DNA from: G963663735 sp963663735
GTDB lineage: Bacteria; Acidobacteriota; UBA6911; RPQK01; JAPXNP01
DNA: 64,000 bases
NCBI GenBank assembly: GCA_963663735.2
Contig: CAXXHN010000001.1
Span: 1,364,001-1,428,000, forward strand
Direction of reading: 5' to 3'
In this document: positions 1 through 9,432 of the stretch, one piece after another
Layout of the letters: every line of letters starts with the position of its first letter
Numbering within the stretch: the stretch's first letter is position 1
Notes under the pieces: generated by a model
What the model saw: the letters and a program-made list of their open reading frames with translations, nothing else
Told to the model about the DNA's origin: nothing
The model's database searches: none
Program-made: the position numbers and the translations under genes

Positions 1-882
1 ATCGGGGAACTCTTCAAAAAATGCGGAGAGCTTTCCCAGGTTCTCCCGCAGCAGAGCCCGGTTTTTTCCCAGGATTTTATTTCGTTCCCGCAAGGCTATA
101 ATTGCCAGGCGTTCCGATGGAGCTGAATTGCAGATGGAAAGGTAGTGTTTGTAACGCTCCATTCTCTGGAGAAGATCCCGGTCTTTTGTCATGATCCAGC
201 CTATTCTCAGTCCTGGAAGTCCGTAGGCCTTGGACATGACATTTAGCGAAATCCCCCTTTCGTAGATGTCTCCTGCCTGGGGCAGCCTTATAGAGGAGTC
301 AAGTTCAACCATCCTGTAAACCTCGTCGCTGAAGAGGTAAATACCCCTGAAGCGGCAGATGTCGACAAGTTCGATAAAACTTCTTTGATCCATTACTGCC
401 CCGGTTGGGTTATTAGGAAAATTTATGGAAATCAGCCTGGTTTCCGGGCGAATTTCTTTCTTAACCCGGTTTAGATCCAGGGACCATTTTTTATCCGGGC
501 GCAGCGGAACGCCTGAGACTTTGCAGATATCAAGAGGCAGGGTCTCGGCAGCCTGGTAGTTGGGGACAGTGATAATCGCGTGGTCGTTTCTTCCCAGAAG
601 CACTCTCATCGCGATGTAAATGCCTTCCTCAGCCCCGGCAAAACAGAGAATGTCCTCCGGATCTGCGGAATCGTAGGTGTCTGCGATTGCCTCCCTCAGT
701 TCAGGCAGTCCGTAGGTTTCGGTATATCCAAGGCTAAGTTTTTCAAACTCCTCACGATCTTTTTCTGATCCCATGGAGAGGAGATCAGAAATGGACATGC
801 TTTCAATGTCTGAAGCGGTCATGTGGTAACGGGCGGTAAACTCCCATTGGGAAAACCAGGTTTCGAGTTCAAAATTTCTCAT
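1..882 (-). CDS. Class I/II PLP-dependent aminotransferase, N-terminal part (runs off the left edge)
   Basis: A minus-strand reading frame is open from the left window edge to an ATG at 882. The translation has the fold-type I aminotransferase pattern: an N-terminal segment with LGYTETYGLPELREAIA, the NFPNNPTG loop, FSDEVYR with the cofactor-binding Asp, and SKAYGLPGLRIGW, whose Lys should form the PLP Schiff base. It is therefore a cytosolic transaminase, substrate unknown. The small domain and C-terminus lie outside the window. An in-frame ATG at 954 would add 24 residues; neither start has a clear Shine-Dalgarno sequence, and 882 was chosen because the residues after it (MRNFELETWFSQ) look like the usual beginning of this group. 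It is divergent from the amidohydrolase gene at 1092. Confidence 0.85.
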   Translation of the reverse strand, partial: MRNFELETWFSQWEFTARYHMTASDIESMSISDLLSMGSEKDREEFEKLSLGYTETYGLPELREAIADTYDSADPEDILCFAGAEEGIYIAMRVLLGRNDHAIITVPNYQAAETLPLDICKVSGVPLRPDKKWSLDLNRVKKEIRPETRLISINFPNNPTGAVMDQRSFIELVDICRFRGIYLFSDEVYRMVELDSSIRLPQAGDIYERGISLNVMSKAYGLPGLRIGWIMTKDRDLLQRMERYKHYLSICNSAPSERLAIIALRERNKILGKNRALLRENLGKLSAFFEEFPD

Positions 883-1091
883 CTTAAATCTGCTTTCGTC
901 CGGGGCTTGTTTTAACGGCCCTTTCAGGGGACTGATATCATCAGGGCCATTCATTTTCAAAGGTTTTCTATCTATAATGGATAAGTGTTGATATGGCTTT
1001 ATATTATCCTGGATTACCTCCCTGTTCCTGTCAATCAGAAATGAAGGAGAGTAATCTTCAGCATTCATAACCTATGAAATGGGGTCTCGAT

Positions 1092-2537
1092 ATGAAAAAG
1101 CTCATAAGCCGAAGAAAAAGCATCAAAAGCCTGGGAACCCTGGGGGCGGCATCGGTAGCAGCCGCCACCTTGCCTGGAAATGAAGCCTATGGGGCTCCGG
1201 CAATACCTTCCTGGGGCGCCGCAAACAATGCCAGGGATGCTATCTTCGCAAAGGTTTTCTCAACACCATTTATTGATACCCACGAGCACCTGATCGAAGA
1301 AAAGGGCAGGCTCTCCGGGGCAAGCCATCCCCGGGTTCCATCAGATGACTGGAGTTTGCTCTTCAGCCATTACATAAATTCAGATTTGCGGACGGCCGGG
1401 ATGAGCAAACAGGAACTTGACAGGTTCTTTTCCCCGGTTACAGACCCTGTGGACAAGTGGAGAATACTGGAACCTTACTGGCTCGCGGTCAAGAATACCG
1501 GGTACGGTCAGGCCTCCCTTATTGCTATCCGGGAACTGTACGGAGTTGAGGAGTTATCAGCCGCAACAGTCAGAGAAGTCCAGGATGGGTATGAACGGGT
1601 TCGCAAGTTGGGTTTCTATCAATACATCCTCAATGATGTCGCGGGTATTGAATCCTGCCAGGTAAACAGCCTGGAAGGAACATCTTTTATGGAAACATCA
1701 ATGCCTTCACTTCTCATGCAGGACCTGAGCATTGTCGACATGTTTGCCTCCTCTGATTTCGAAAAACTGGCCCTGCCTGCCGGCATCAAGGTCAACTCCC
1801 TGGAAGACTGGCACCGGGTAATTGACTGGTGGTTTGCAATTTATGGGCCATACGCTGTAGCAGTAAAATCGCAAAATGCCTATTCCCGGAATATCGATTA
1901 CATTCCAACTTCGGCGGAGAACGCGGAAAAACCTTTTACCATGCTGCTTAACCGGGAGGAACTCTCCGCGGAGGAGAAGAAAACAGTTGAAGATCACCTT
2001 TTCTGGTATGCCGCTGAAAAGGCCACCTCTTACAATCTCCCGGTTAAGCTTCACACCGGATACTATGCAGGGGACAACTACATGCGTCTTTCCTGGCTGA
2101 TCAATAATGCCGGGTCAGCCTGTGACCTCTGCCGGAACGCGATCAATACCAGGTTTGTGTTCATGCATATCTGCTACCCCTACTACGAAGAAATCCTTGC
2201 TGTAGCCAAACACTACACCAATGCTTATATTGACATGTGCTGGTCCTGGATAATCAATCCGGTGGCTGCCCGGGATTTCCTGAAAAAATACCTGGTAACC
2301 GCACCTGCTAACAAAATCCTTACTTTTGGAGGAGACTATATCCCGGTCGAACCTGTCGTCGGGCACGCCCGGATAGCCCGTCACGGGATAGCCCTGGCAC
2401 TTTCGGAACTGGTCGAGGAAGGATGGATGTCAGCCGCAAATGCCCTTGAACTGGTTGATCCGATTATGCACGGGAACGCCAGGAGGGTTTTCAGCCTGGA
2501 CGAGAAGGAGAAGGTGATGAAAAAGGTTCCCTGGTAG
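1092..2537 (+). CDS. Exported amidohydrolase-superfamily protein (metal-dependent hydrolase)
   Basis: About 481 residues. The N-terminus has a twin-arginine-like signal (SRRKSIKSLG followed by an Ala-rich stretch), so export as a folded metalloprotein is likely. The mature part carries amidohydrolase-2 marks: a THEH motif (His64 and His66) near the start of the barrel, KLHTG with His321, FMHICYP with His359, and FGGDY with Asp415, the expected metal ligands and catalytic Asp of a TIM-barrel hydrolase, related in layout to uronate-isomerase-like proteins. The start was placed at 1092 because the Tat motif then sits close to the N-terminus; an ATG at 1074 in the same frame is possible. The next genes encode an anion transporter and a secreted transglutaminase-fold protein on the same strand, so this may be a small catabolic locus. 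The substrate cannot be told. Confidence 0.8.
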   Translation: MKKLISRRKSIKSLGTLGAASVAAATLPGNEAYGAPAIPSWGAANNARDAIFAKVFSTPFIDTHEHLIEEKGRLSGASHPRVPSDDWSLLFSHYINSDLRTAGMSKQELDRFFSPVTDPVDKWRILEPYWLAVKNTGYGQASLIAIRELYGVEELSAATVREVQDGYERVRKLGFYQYILNDVAGIESCQVNSLEGTSFMETSMPSLLMQDLSIVDMFASSDFEKLALPAGIKVNSLEDWHRVIDWWFAIYGPYAVAVKSQNAYSRNIDYIPTSAENAEKPFTMLLNREELSAEEKKTVEDHLFWYAAEKATSYNLPVKLHTGYYAGDNYMRLSWLINNAGSACDLCRNAINTRFVFMHICYPYYEEILAVAKHYTNAYIDMCWSWIINPVAARDFLKKYLVTAPANKILTFGGDYIPVEPVVGHARIARHGIALALSELVEEGWMSAANALELVDPIMHGNARRVFSLDEKEKVMKKVPW

Positions 2538-2679
2538 TAGGGGGACAGAGGAGGATTTCTCACCTGATGATTATCTGCTTTACATTGAATCGGTTAATTG
2601 TTTCAATCATTAAAAGTCCTGCTGTGCTGCTGTGAGAAACAAAGAAGATGTCAACTTACATGGTATGAGGTGTTTGTAC

Positions 2680-4224
2680 ATGGGCCCTGGTAAGCAGAGA
2701 TCAAAGAAGCTGTCGTCTTTAATAGGAGGTAAGGGTCGCCTGAGACAGAGGACAGGTCTGTTCCTTGGACCTGTGTTATTTTTTTCAGTGGTGATTATGC
2801 CTGATGTTGCGGGCCTTACCCACGAAGCCAGGATGGTGCTGGCAGTAGCCTTCTGGATGGCCGCCTGGTGGATAACAGAAGCTGTTCCTATCCCCGCGAC
2901 CTCTTTGCTCCCGATAATCCTTTTCCCCGCGACTGGCGTGATGACCACCCAGGCAGCAACCTATCCATACGCCAATCATCTTGTCTTCCTTTTTATGGGA
3001 GGCTTCATGATAGCCCTGGCCATGGAACGATGGAACCTGCACCGTCGGATAGCACTTTTGGTAATAAGGGCATTGGGGGAGAGCCCGGAGCGGATTATCC
3101 TCGGATTTATGGTGTCTACGGCGGCACTTTCCATGTGGATTTCCAATACTGCTACGGCCATGATGATGACCCCCATCGGCTTGGCTGTTATATACCAGAC
3201 CAGTGATATGCTGGAACCAGGGGGTGATATCAAGGAAGCAGTAAGATCGGGTAAGTTCCAGTTTGGGGCAGCCCTGATGCTGGGTATAGCTTACTCGGCT
3301 TCCATTGGAGGCATTGCCACGATAATAGGAACGCCTCCCAACGCGGTTTTTGCCGGCATTTTAAAAGAAATGTATGACGTGGATATAGGGTTTGCCCAGT
3401 GGATGCTTTATGGCGTGCCGCTGGCTGCCCTTTTTCTTGTTATGACCTGGCTCTACCTTTCCCGCGTGGCTTTCAGCTTTGAATTTGATGAAATCCCTGG
3501 TGGAATGGATGTGATTAAAGGGGAACTGAAAAAACTGGGGCCGGTAAAGAGACAGGAAATCCAGGTCCTTGCCGTATTCCTTTTAACCGGGTTTTTATGG
3601 GTGATCCGGGGGTTCCTGCTGAGTGATATTTTCCCAAAGTTGAGCGATGCATCTATTGCCATTTTTGGAGCAATGCTACTGTTTGTGATTCCGGTTAATT
3701 TCAGGGAAGGCCGGTTCTTGCTGGACTGGGACACGGCCCGGAAGATACACTGGGGCATTCTGCTGCTTTTCGGAGGAGGCATTTCCCTGGCCGAAGGCTT
3801 CCAGGTTTCCGGCCTGGCTGAATGGCTGGCCATGCAGCTTTCAGGACTGCAGGGAGCCAGCCTGCTCCTGATAGTTGTTTCAGTGGTAGTGCTTGCCATT
3901 TTCCTTACGGAGATGACTTCGAACACGGCAACCGCGACCATGCTCATGCCGATTATGGCCGCTCTTGCCGTGGCTGTGGGAATTCATCCCTATGCAACGA
4001 TGGTGTCAGCGGCCATAGCCTGCTCATTCGCGTTCATGCTTCCGGTGGCGACTCCTCCGAATGCCATTGTGTTCGGCAGCGGTTACATCACCATTCCCAC
4101 CATGGCGCGGACCGGGCTGGCGCTTAACATAGCGGGCATAATCCTGGTCACCCTGGTTACCATATACTTGCTGCCCCTGGTCTGGAATATTGATTTAAAC
4201 GTTGTTCCGATTTGGGCAAAATAG
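2680..4224 (+). CDS. SLC13/DASS family sodium:anion (dicarboxylate or sulfate) symporter
   Basis: An inner-membrane protein of about 514 residues with a dozen or so hydrophobic segments. Both DASS signature regions are visible: ITEAVPIPATSLLP with a following SNTATAMMM element in the first half, and TEMTSNTATATMLMP followed by VATPPNAIVFGSG in the second half. These SNT motifs and adjacent Pro-rich hairpins bind sodium and the carboxylate or sulfate in this family. The frame is open from a GTG at 2632, but the ATG at 2680 has GAGG about 10 bases upstream and is preferred. It lies 142 bases after the amidohydrolase gene on the same strand, which suggests uptake of an acidic substrate or product handled by that enzyme (inference). 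Confidence 0.88.
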   Translation: MGPGKQRSKKLSSLIGGKGRLRQRTGLFLGPVLFFSVVIMPDVAGLTHEARMVLAVAFWMAAWWITEAVPIPATSLLPIILFPATGVMTTQAATYPYANHLVFLFMGGFMIALAMERWNLHRRIALLVIRALGESPERIILGFMVSTAALSMWISNTATAMMMTPIGLAVIYQTSDMLEPGGDIKEAVRSGKFQFGAALMLGIAYSASIGGIATIIGTPPNAVFAGILKEMYDVDIGFAQWMLYGVPLAALFLVMTWLYLSRVAFSFEFDEIPGGMDVIKGELKKLGPVKRQEIQVLAVFLLTGFLWVIRGFLLSDIFPKLSDASIAIFGAMLLFVIPVNFREGRFLLDWDTARKIHWGILLLFGGGISLAEGFQVSGLAEWLAMQLSGLQGASLLLIVVSVVVLAIFLTEMTSNTATATMLMPIMAALAVAVGIHPYATMVSAAIACSFAFMLPVATPPNAIVFGSGYITIPTMARTGLALNIAGIILVTLVTIYLLPLVWNIDLNVVPIWAK

Positions 4225-4332
4225 TCAAAGGTAACTTCATGAGGGGCAGGTGCGATAGGAATTTTGGTGACATCATTGGTGACTTTCGCCATATGGTGAG
4301 GAACCTGCTGGGACATAATCAGAGGAATTGAA

Positions 4333-5502
4333 ATGAAACGAACCAAGATAACTTTGTCGGTGCTTTCAACACTTTTCTGCCTTTCCCTTTTTGTTCTGCT
4401 TCCATCAGTACTATTCACAGCACGGGCATTCGGACAGTCTTCCGGAGATGTCTCCGGAGAGTCGGGCAGGTTTACAATTGTTCAGACTGAGAATCCCGTA
4501 TACAATCCTAACCAGCTTTTTCGGGGATTTGAGGATTACTACAGTCCCAGGATAAAACAGCTGAAGGAACGGTATGACCTGGAAAAGGTGGTTGAAGGAG
4601 AGACTGACGAATGGCAGAGGATGCTGCTGCTGCGACACTGGGTCAGGGCTAATATTGAAATAGAAAACGTGAATCCGGCTGAAACCAGGGGAGATCCTTT
4701 TGGCATTCTGGATTCCGCTCTTGCAGGAGGGCGATTCCACTGCACGCATTTCAGCAGGGTGCTGCACGCGGTACTAAACAGTTTTGGTTATGTTACGCGC
4801 AGGCTGGGCTGCGGGCCTGGCCTTATCGATGACGGTGGCCACCATGGAGTTAACGAGGTCTGGGTTAACAAGTTCAGCAAGTGGGTGATTATTGATGCCA
4901 AGTATGACTCTCATTTTGAAAAAGACGGACTGCCCCTTTCGGCCCTGGAAATCAGGGACCTGATCTGGCAGGGCAAGGCAGATTCAATCATTCGGATTCA
5001 GGGTCCCGAATCGCAGCCGATGCAGCCTGATCCGGTCACCGGGGCCTGGGAAACCCGTCCGGACACCTATCGTTGGTGCAGTTGGGAAACTGATACCAAC
5101 CGGTTCACGGCTTTTCCGGCACCGCCGACATCTACCCTGGTTTTCCTGGATGATGAGATTTTCAGGGCAAATAAATGGTACCGGGATGGCAAGCCTCACT
5201 GGGCTTACGATACTCCTTTCATGCTCCTGACGACCAGGCGGGACTGGATCGAGTGGACCCCGAACGTGATCAGTTCTGAAGTCACGATTGAGGCCAATGA
5301 AACAGCAAAGGTTTTTCTCACCTCCTGCACCCCGAATTTCCGGAGCTTCCAGATCAAAACCCCTGCCGGAACCTGGAGTGACTGCGGGGAAGAGTTGGAG
5401 CTGCATCTTTATCAGGATACTCCCAACAGTTATTCTTTCCGCACAGTTAATCTCTTTGGCGTAACCGGCCCGGAGCACAGGGTGGAGATAACCTGGGAAT
5501 AG
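4333..5502 (+). CDS. Secreted transglutaminase-like (papain-fold) protein
   Basis: 389 residues beginning with a long hydrophobic signal peptide that ends near ARAFG. Residues about 90-195 form a transglutaminase-like core: FHCTHFSRVLHAVLNSFGY with the candidate nucleophile Cys137, GHHGVNEVWVN with His170/171, and WVIIDAKYD with Asp188, giving the Cys-His-Asp triad. The C-terminal 150 residues look beta-rich and may be an accessory domain. In bacteria such exported proteins are usually peptidases or amidases acting on peptides, peptidoglycan or modified proteins rather than true cross-linkers. An AGAGGA element lies 7 bases before the ATG. It follows the transporter gene by 108 bases and converges on the toroid gene at 5525. 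Confidence 0.75.
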   Translation: MKRTKITLSVLSTLFCLSLFVLLPSVLFTARAFGQSSGDVSGESGRFTIVQTENPVYNPNQLFRGFEDYYSPRIKQLKERYDLEKVVEGETDEWQRMLLLRHWVRANIEIENVNPAETRGDPFGILDSALAGGRFHCTHFSRVLHAVLNSFGYVTRRLGCGPGLIDDGGHHGVNEVWVNKFSKWVIIDAKYDSHFEKDGLPLSALEIRDLIWQGKADSIIRIQGPESQPMQPDPVTGAWETRPDTYRWCSWETDTNRFTAFPAPPTSTLVFLDDEIFRANKWYRDGKPHWAYDTPFMLLTTRRDWIEWTPNVISSEVTIEANETAKVFLTSCTPNFRSFQIKTPAGTWSDCGEELELHLYQDTPNSYSFRTVNLFGVTGPEHRVEITWE

Positions 5503-5524
5503 CTTCAACGGCACATTATTGCTT

Positions 5525-6574
5525 TTACAGGCAGGAGTAGGTTTTCCCGGGAATCATGGCGTGCCCCCATCCAAGGATTTCTTCGTGCCGCAGGTTGGGG
5601 CGCGCCTGCAGGTACCCTGTTTCCACCAGGCCGCCTACATGGAAATACAAGGCATCCACGTCTGAAACGGCCACTTCCGGGTAATGGGCGAACCCTCCAT
5701 CCGGTTTCCGGCAGGTCAGGATCCACTCAGTCGCTTTGTTAAAGGATCGTTTAATCCTGGGATCTTCGGGATCTCCCAGTTGGCGCAGAATAAAAAGCGC
5801 GTCGAAGCAGGCATGAACGTCCCAATCCGGCTCTTTCAACGTCCAGGAACCATCTTCTTTCTGGTCGTTGAGTACCCGTTCCACCATAGCCGCAGTTTTC
5901 GGTGTCGGCTTGCCGGTACAGCGGTAATAGTGAGCAGCGTGATAGGTGGAGGCCACATGGTCCCTCAAGTAGCCATCTCCTCCCTGTTCCGCAGCTATAT
6001 AATTGCGCATCTGCTGATCAATAAAGGCCGGCATTTTCTTTTCACAGGCGAAAAAGTAAAGCGGGAAGAAACTGGTGGTGTAGAGGGGAAGGTTCTTGAA
6101 TTCCTCGCCGGAAAAGAAGAAATCGATAACCGGCATAGTGTCGTATTTCGGTTTTTCGCCCAGGAGGCGCAGGATAATCAGTGACTGTAAGGTGTTGTAG
6201 AGTTTTGCCAGGGGAGCCTCAGGATCAAAGTTGCCGGTAGGCGCGTAAAAAGCTCCGTCCGGTTTTTGACAGGAAAGGATAAAGTCCCGGGTTTTTCCGG
6301 AGTAGGGCAGATTCCACCCGAAGGTCGCGCTGAGGATCGAGGCGTAGGCAGGAGCCGCTATTCCGGATGCTGCTGTATCTGAATTACCCATGTATCCTGG
6401 ATTGATTCCGGGACGAAAAGAACCATCCGGGTTGGCAACCTTGCGAAGGAAATCCCGAACCCCTTCCAGAACGTCTTGGGCTGCCGGAGTCCCGGCATAA
6501 AGCTTGGCCAGGGAAAGAGCCCCCGCGCAGATAGAGGTCTGCTTGATGAAATTTCTGCGATTTAACCGTTTCAT
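5525..6574 (-). CDS. Tat-exported alpha/alpha-toroid protein (prenyltransferase/squalene-oxidase repeat type)
   Basis: 349 residues. MKRLNRRNFIKQ is a good twin-arginine signal followed by a short hydrophobic stretch. The mature protein repeats a helix-turn motif of the type CQKPDGAFYAP, NDQKEDGSW and CRKPDGGFAHYP, each followed by a helix with Asp-Ala residues (DVHACFDALFILRQLGD, DVDALYFHVGGL). This is the terpenoid-cyclase/protein-prenyltransferase toroid fold. Known members with a Tat signal are not terpene cyclases; exported toroids include pectate-lyase-like and unknown proteins, so no reaction is assigned. The alternative start at 6598 overlaps nothing but abuts the stop of the upstream GH gene (TAA then ATG), so the two are translationally linked. 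Confidence 0.7.
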   Translation of the reverse strand: MKRLNRRNFIKQTSICAGALSLAKLYAGTPAAQDVLEGVRDFLRKVANPDGSFRPGINPGYMGNSDTAASGIAAPAYASILSATFGWNLPYSGKTRDFILSCQKPDGAFYAPTGNFDPEAPLAKLYNTLQSLIILRLLGEKPKYDTMPVIDFFFSGEEFKNLPLYTTSFFPLYFFACEKKMPAFIDQQMRNYIAAEQGGDGYLRDHVASTYHAAHYYRCTGKPTPKTAAMVERVLNDQKEDGSWTLKEPDWDVHACFDALFILRQLGDPEDPRIKRSFNKATEWILTCRKPDGGFAHYPEVAVSDVDALYFHVGGLVETGYLQARPNLRHEEILGWGHAMIPGKTYSCL

Positions 6575-6598
6575 TTTTTTTCTTTCCCGAGGAGGCAT

Positions 6599-7669
6599 TT
6601 ATTTCTTATCAGGATTATGTATTCCCAGCATTTCAGCCATGGCCTGGTACAGTAGAAAATTCTCTTCTGCGTTTTTACCCATCCCGGGAGTCCCGATACT
6701 GAAAGTGAAGGGATATGTCTGGTTCCGCTTCTGGTTCATAATGCCCCAGGATGCCCCGTTTTCGAAAGCGGCTTTCATCTTTTCGGCCGCGTCAGGAATG
6801 CCCCTTGTATCATCAGAAAAACACCAGTCTTCGTTAAAAACAACCGGTTTACCGTATCCTCTTAGTGCTTTAATTCTTTCTGGGTATTCTTCGGGTTCAG
6901 AAGAATTTCCATGCAGCAGGATGTAGTCAGCTGATTTGGCCAGGCTTTCATGAAAGCGGGCATCACCAATTCCGGAAGTGGAAACCAGGAGAGAGGGGGC
7001 GATGGAGCGAACCAGGGACATTAATTCAACCTCTCCGTCCTCCTTCTCGATTATCGAGTGGTCAAATCCGGAGATATTATATTCATTGGCAATTTCCACG
7101 AGGACGTTGGTGTAACCTCTGTCCCTTATCCAGGAGGCGGCGTTTACGGCTGCGGCGCGTACTGCCTCTTTATCGCGTAAAACCTGGTCCTGACGCTGGT
7201 AGAAAAATCCAACAAAAATCACCATTCCTTTTTTATCGGCAGCCTCAATTACCCGGCTTACCCGGCTCATGTATTCCGGTTTCAAGCTTCCTTCGGGGTT
7301 GAAGGCGGAATTAACTGCCCCTTCATATCCGGGCATTCCTCCCTGCAGGTTGATGGTAAATGCCAGGATACCTTTTGCTTTGTACTGGTCCATGGAGGCG
7401 ATGAATGCGGAGGTGTTCTCCTCAGGGTCAAATCCCTCAGGGCAGGTTTCCGGATTGAGGTCCTCGAAAATCGAGTTAACCATGCGGACGTTCATAAGAA
7501 GGCCATGGGCCCGGGGATGAAGGTTTTTGTAGGTAAGTTCTCCGTTTATCCTGAAAGATCTTCCATCAATGGTAATTGCTGTCCGGGGAGTGAAAGCGGT
7601 TGATTCTCCAAGAATCATGGAAACGGGAAAAAACATGACCAGGATAAACAGAAGCGAGTGATATTTCAT
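6599..7669 (-). CDS. Secreted glycoside hydrolase of GH5-like (clan GH-A) fold
   Basis: About 356 residues from the ATG at 7669, which begins a clear signal peptide (MKYHSLLFILVMFFPVSM). The frame is open upstream to 7795 but those residues are not signal-like. The body has TIM-barrel features: strands ending in VIFVGFFYQ, VLVEIANEYN and ILLHGN, and KPVVFNEDW. Glu196 in ANEYN and Glu280 in VFNED occupy the acid/base and nucleophile positions of clan A retaining glycosidases. It is likely a periplasmic or secreted polysaccharide hydrolase, substrate unknown. It is immediately followed by the Tat-exported toroid gene, so the pair probably acts on one substrate. Confidence 0.72.
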   Translation of the reverse strand: MKYHSLLFILVMFFPVSMILGESTAFTPRTAITIDGRSFRINGELTYKNLHPRAHGLLMNVRMVNSIFEDLNPETCPEGFDPEENTSAFIASMDQYKAKGILAFTINLQGGMPGYEGAVNSAFNPEGSLKPEYMSRVSRVIEAADKKGMVIFVGFFYQRQDQVLRDKEAVRAAAVNAASWIRDRGYTNVLVEIANEYNISGFDHSIIEKEDGEVELMSLVRSIAPSLLVSTSGIGDARFHESLAKSADYILLHGNSSEPEEYPERIKALRGYGKPVVFNEDWCFSDDTRGIPDAAEKMKAAFENGASWGIMNQKRNQTYPFTFSIGTPGMGKNAEENFLLYQAMAEMLGIHNPDKK

Positions 7670-7892
7670 AGAGAATAATTGCCTTATTTTGGGATAAAAG
7701 TCAACAGGGGCATGGTTTATTAACCTGGCTCTGGTGATGAAACATAATTCGGGGCATAATTCGGGGTAGGGAAAAACTTCGGAGTGAAGCTGCATGGAGT
7801 TGCCAATGAATCTTTAGTTTGGGTATATTCGTCAACCCGAACTGGTTTGAATTTATGGAGAAAGTTTTTCAATAGGAGGAGGATTAACCTAT

Positions 7893-9395
7893 ATGATTTC
7901 AGAAAAATACAGAGGAAAGATCATCCTTTTCAATCCTTCTCCCTGGACCGGGCTGAGTCTATACAAGAGGCGAGTGCTTCCCCTGGCTCTGATGCACCTT
8001 GCGCCTCCTCTGGAAAAACTTGGGTATTCAGTTAATATTATCGACCAGTTCACTGATCGCGGGTGGAAAAAGAAACTCGACCATGCCTTAAATGAAAAGC
8101 CTGTTTGCTTCGGTGTGACCAGCATGACCGGCCCCCAGATAATACAGGCCGTTGAAGCCTGCAGAAGGGTCAAGAAACTGCACCCTGGAGTGCCTGTAGT
8201 CTGGGGAGGTATCCATGCAACTATCAATCCGGCCCAGGTGCTGGAGAAACCCTATGTGGACATTGTGGTAATTGGAGAAGGGGAAGAGACGTTCGCGGAA
8301 CTGGTGGAAGCACTGGAAAGGGGATCCTCCCTGGCGGCAGTGAAAGGGATAGCTTACAAGGAGGACGGTGAGCAATGTTTTACGGAATCGCGTCCTTTCA
8401 TTGATTTGAATGTGTTCCCTTTTCCTGCTTTTCACCTGGTCGATATGGATAAATACAATGAGCAGATTCTTGGCAGGAATCACATACATATTATCTGTAG
8501 CCGCGGCTGTATTTATGACTGCGCATACTGTTGGGACCCGGTGTTTCACCAGAGGAAATACCGGTCGCTGGATCCTGAAAACGTTTTGTACATGATGGAA
8601 AGGATCAACAGAGATTACGGGATTAATAGCTTCATATTCGGGGACGATAATTTTTTTATCGACCTGGACTGGGCCCATAATGTGCTGGAAAAAATTGTCC
8701 AGTCCGGTCTCGACTTACATATTGGCAAACAGTTTATCAGGGCAGATACCCTTTGCCGCCTGGAGAAGGATTTCCTGGAACTGCTTGTAAAAGCCGGAGT
8801 GAAACGTTTTGTTATTGGAGCCGAGTCAGGAAGTCCACGGATTCTTAAAATGATTAAGAAAAGGGTTACCGTCGAAGAAATAATCGAATCTAACCGGAAG
8901 CTTATTGGTTCCTCGATTCAGCCGGCATTTTTGTTTATGATGGGCCTTCCCACTGAGACCCCGGAAGAAGTGGGTGAAAGCCTGGCACTGGCAGACCGGC
9001 TGATGAAAGAGAATCCGGACGCGACAAGATCATTTAACAAATATACCCCGTTCCCGGGGACCGAGTTGTATGAGATGATCCTGAGGATGGGATTTAAAGA
9101 GCCGGAAAGTCTTGAAGGCTGGGGCAGTATGGATTATCGGAACATACCTAGGGAATCTCCATGGATTCTTCCTGAAACAAAAAAACTCGTGTCGATTCTT
9201 GACTATGCTCTTATGTGCAGTGACCAGGATAATTCATTAGGCGGTGTTAAGAAGGCAGATCCCTTATCTGTCTGGATGGCAAAAATGTACGGTCCCCTGG
9301 CCCGATACAGGGTTAGAAGCATGGATACCAGGTTCCCTATGGAGCCGATGCTGATCAAAACCATACGGCGAGTGATAGGACGGGACAGAGGCTGA
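7893..9395 (+). CDS. B12-binding-domain radical SAM protein, first of a tandem pair
   Basis: 500 residues. Residues about 10-145 form a B12-binding-like Rossmann domain (LGYSVNIIDQF, VCFGVTSMTGPQI, VPVVWGGIHAT, VIGEGEETF); the classical DxHxxG cobalamin motif is not evident, as in many members of this superfamily. Residues from about 198 are a radical SAM barrel with SRGCIYDCAYC (Cys206, Cys210, Cys213) ligating the 4Fe-4S cluster, then FGDDNFF and FVIGAESGSPRIL. The last 100 residues are a helical extension. The SD is strong (AGGAGGAGG about 9 bases before the ATG). The next gene is a close paralogue on the same strand. Enzymes of this class methylate or rearrange unactivated carbons; the substrate is unknown. 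Confidence 0.85.
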   Translation: MISEKYRGKIILFNPSPWTGLSLYKRRVLPLALMHLAPPLEKLGYSVNIIDQFTDRGWKKKLDHALNEKPVCFGVTSMTGPQIIQAVEACRRVKKLHPGVPVVWGGIHATINPAQVLEKPYVDIVVIGEGEETFAELVEALERGSSLAAVKGIAYKEDGEQCFTESRPFIDLNVFPFPAFHLVDMDKYNEQILGRNHIHIICSRGCIYDCAYCWDPVFHQRKYRSLDPENVLYMMERINRDYGINSFIFGDDNFFIDLDWAHNVLEKIVQSGLDLHIGKQFIRADTLCRLEKDFLELLVKAGVKRFVIGAESGSPRILKMIKKRVTVEEIIESNRKLIGSSIQPAFLFMMGLPTETPEEVGESLALADRLMKENPDATRSFNKYTPFPGTELYEMILRMGFKEPESLEGWGSMDYRNIPRESPWILPETKKLVSILDYALMCSDQDNSLGGVKKADPLSVWMAKMYGPLARYRVRSMDTRFPMEPMLIKTIRRVIGRDRG

Positions 9396-9432
9396 ACATG
9401 CGTTATTTGTTGAGAAAAAGGAAATAAACTGA

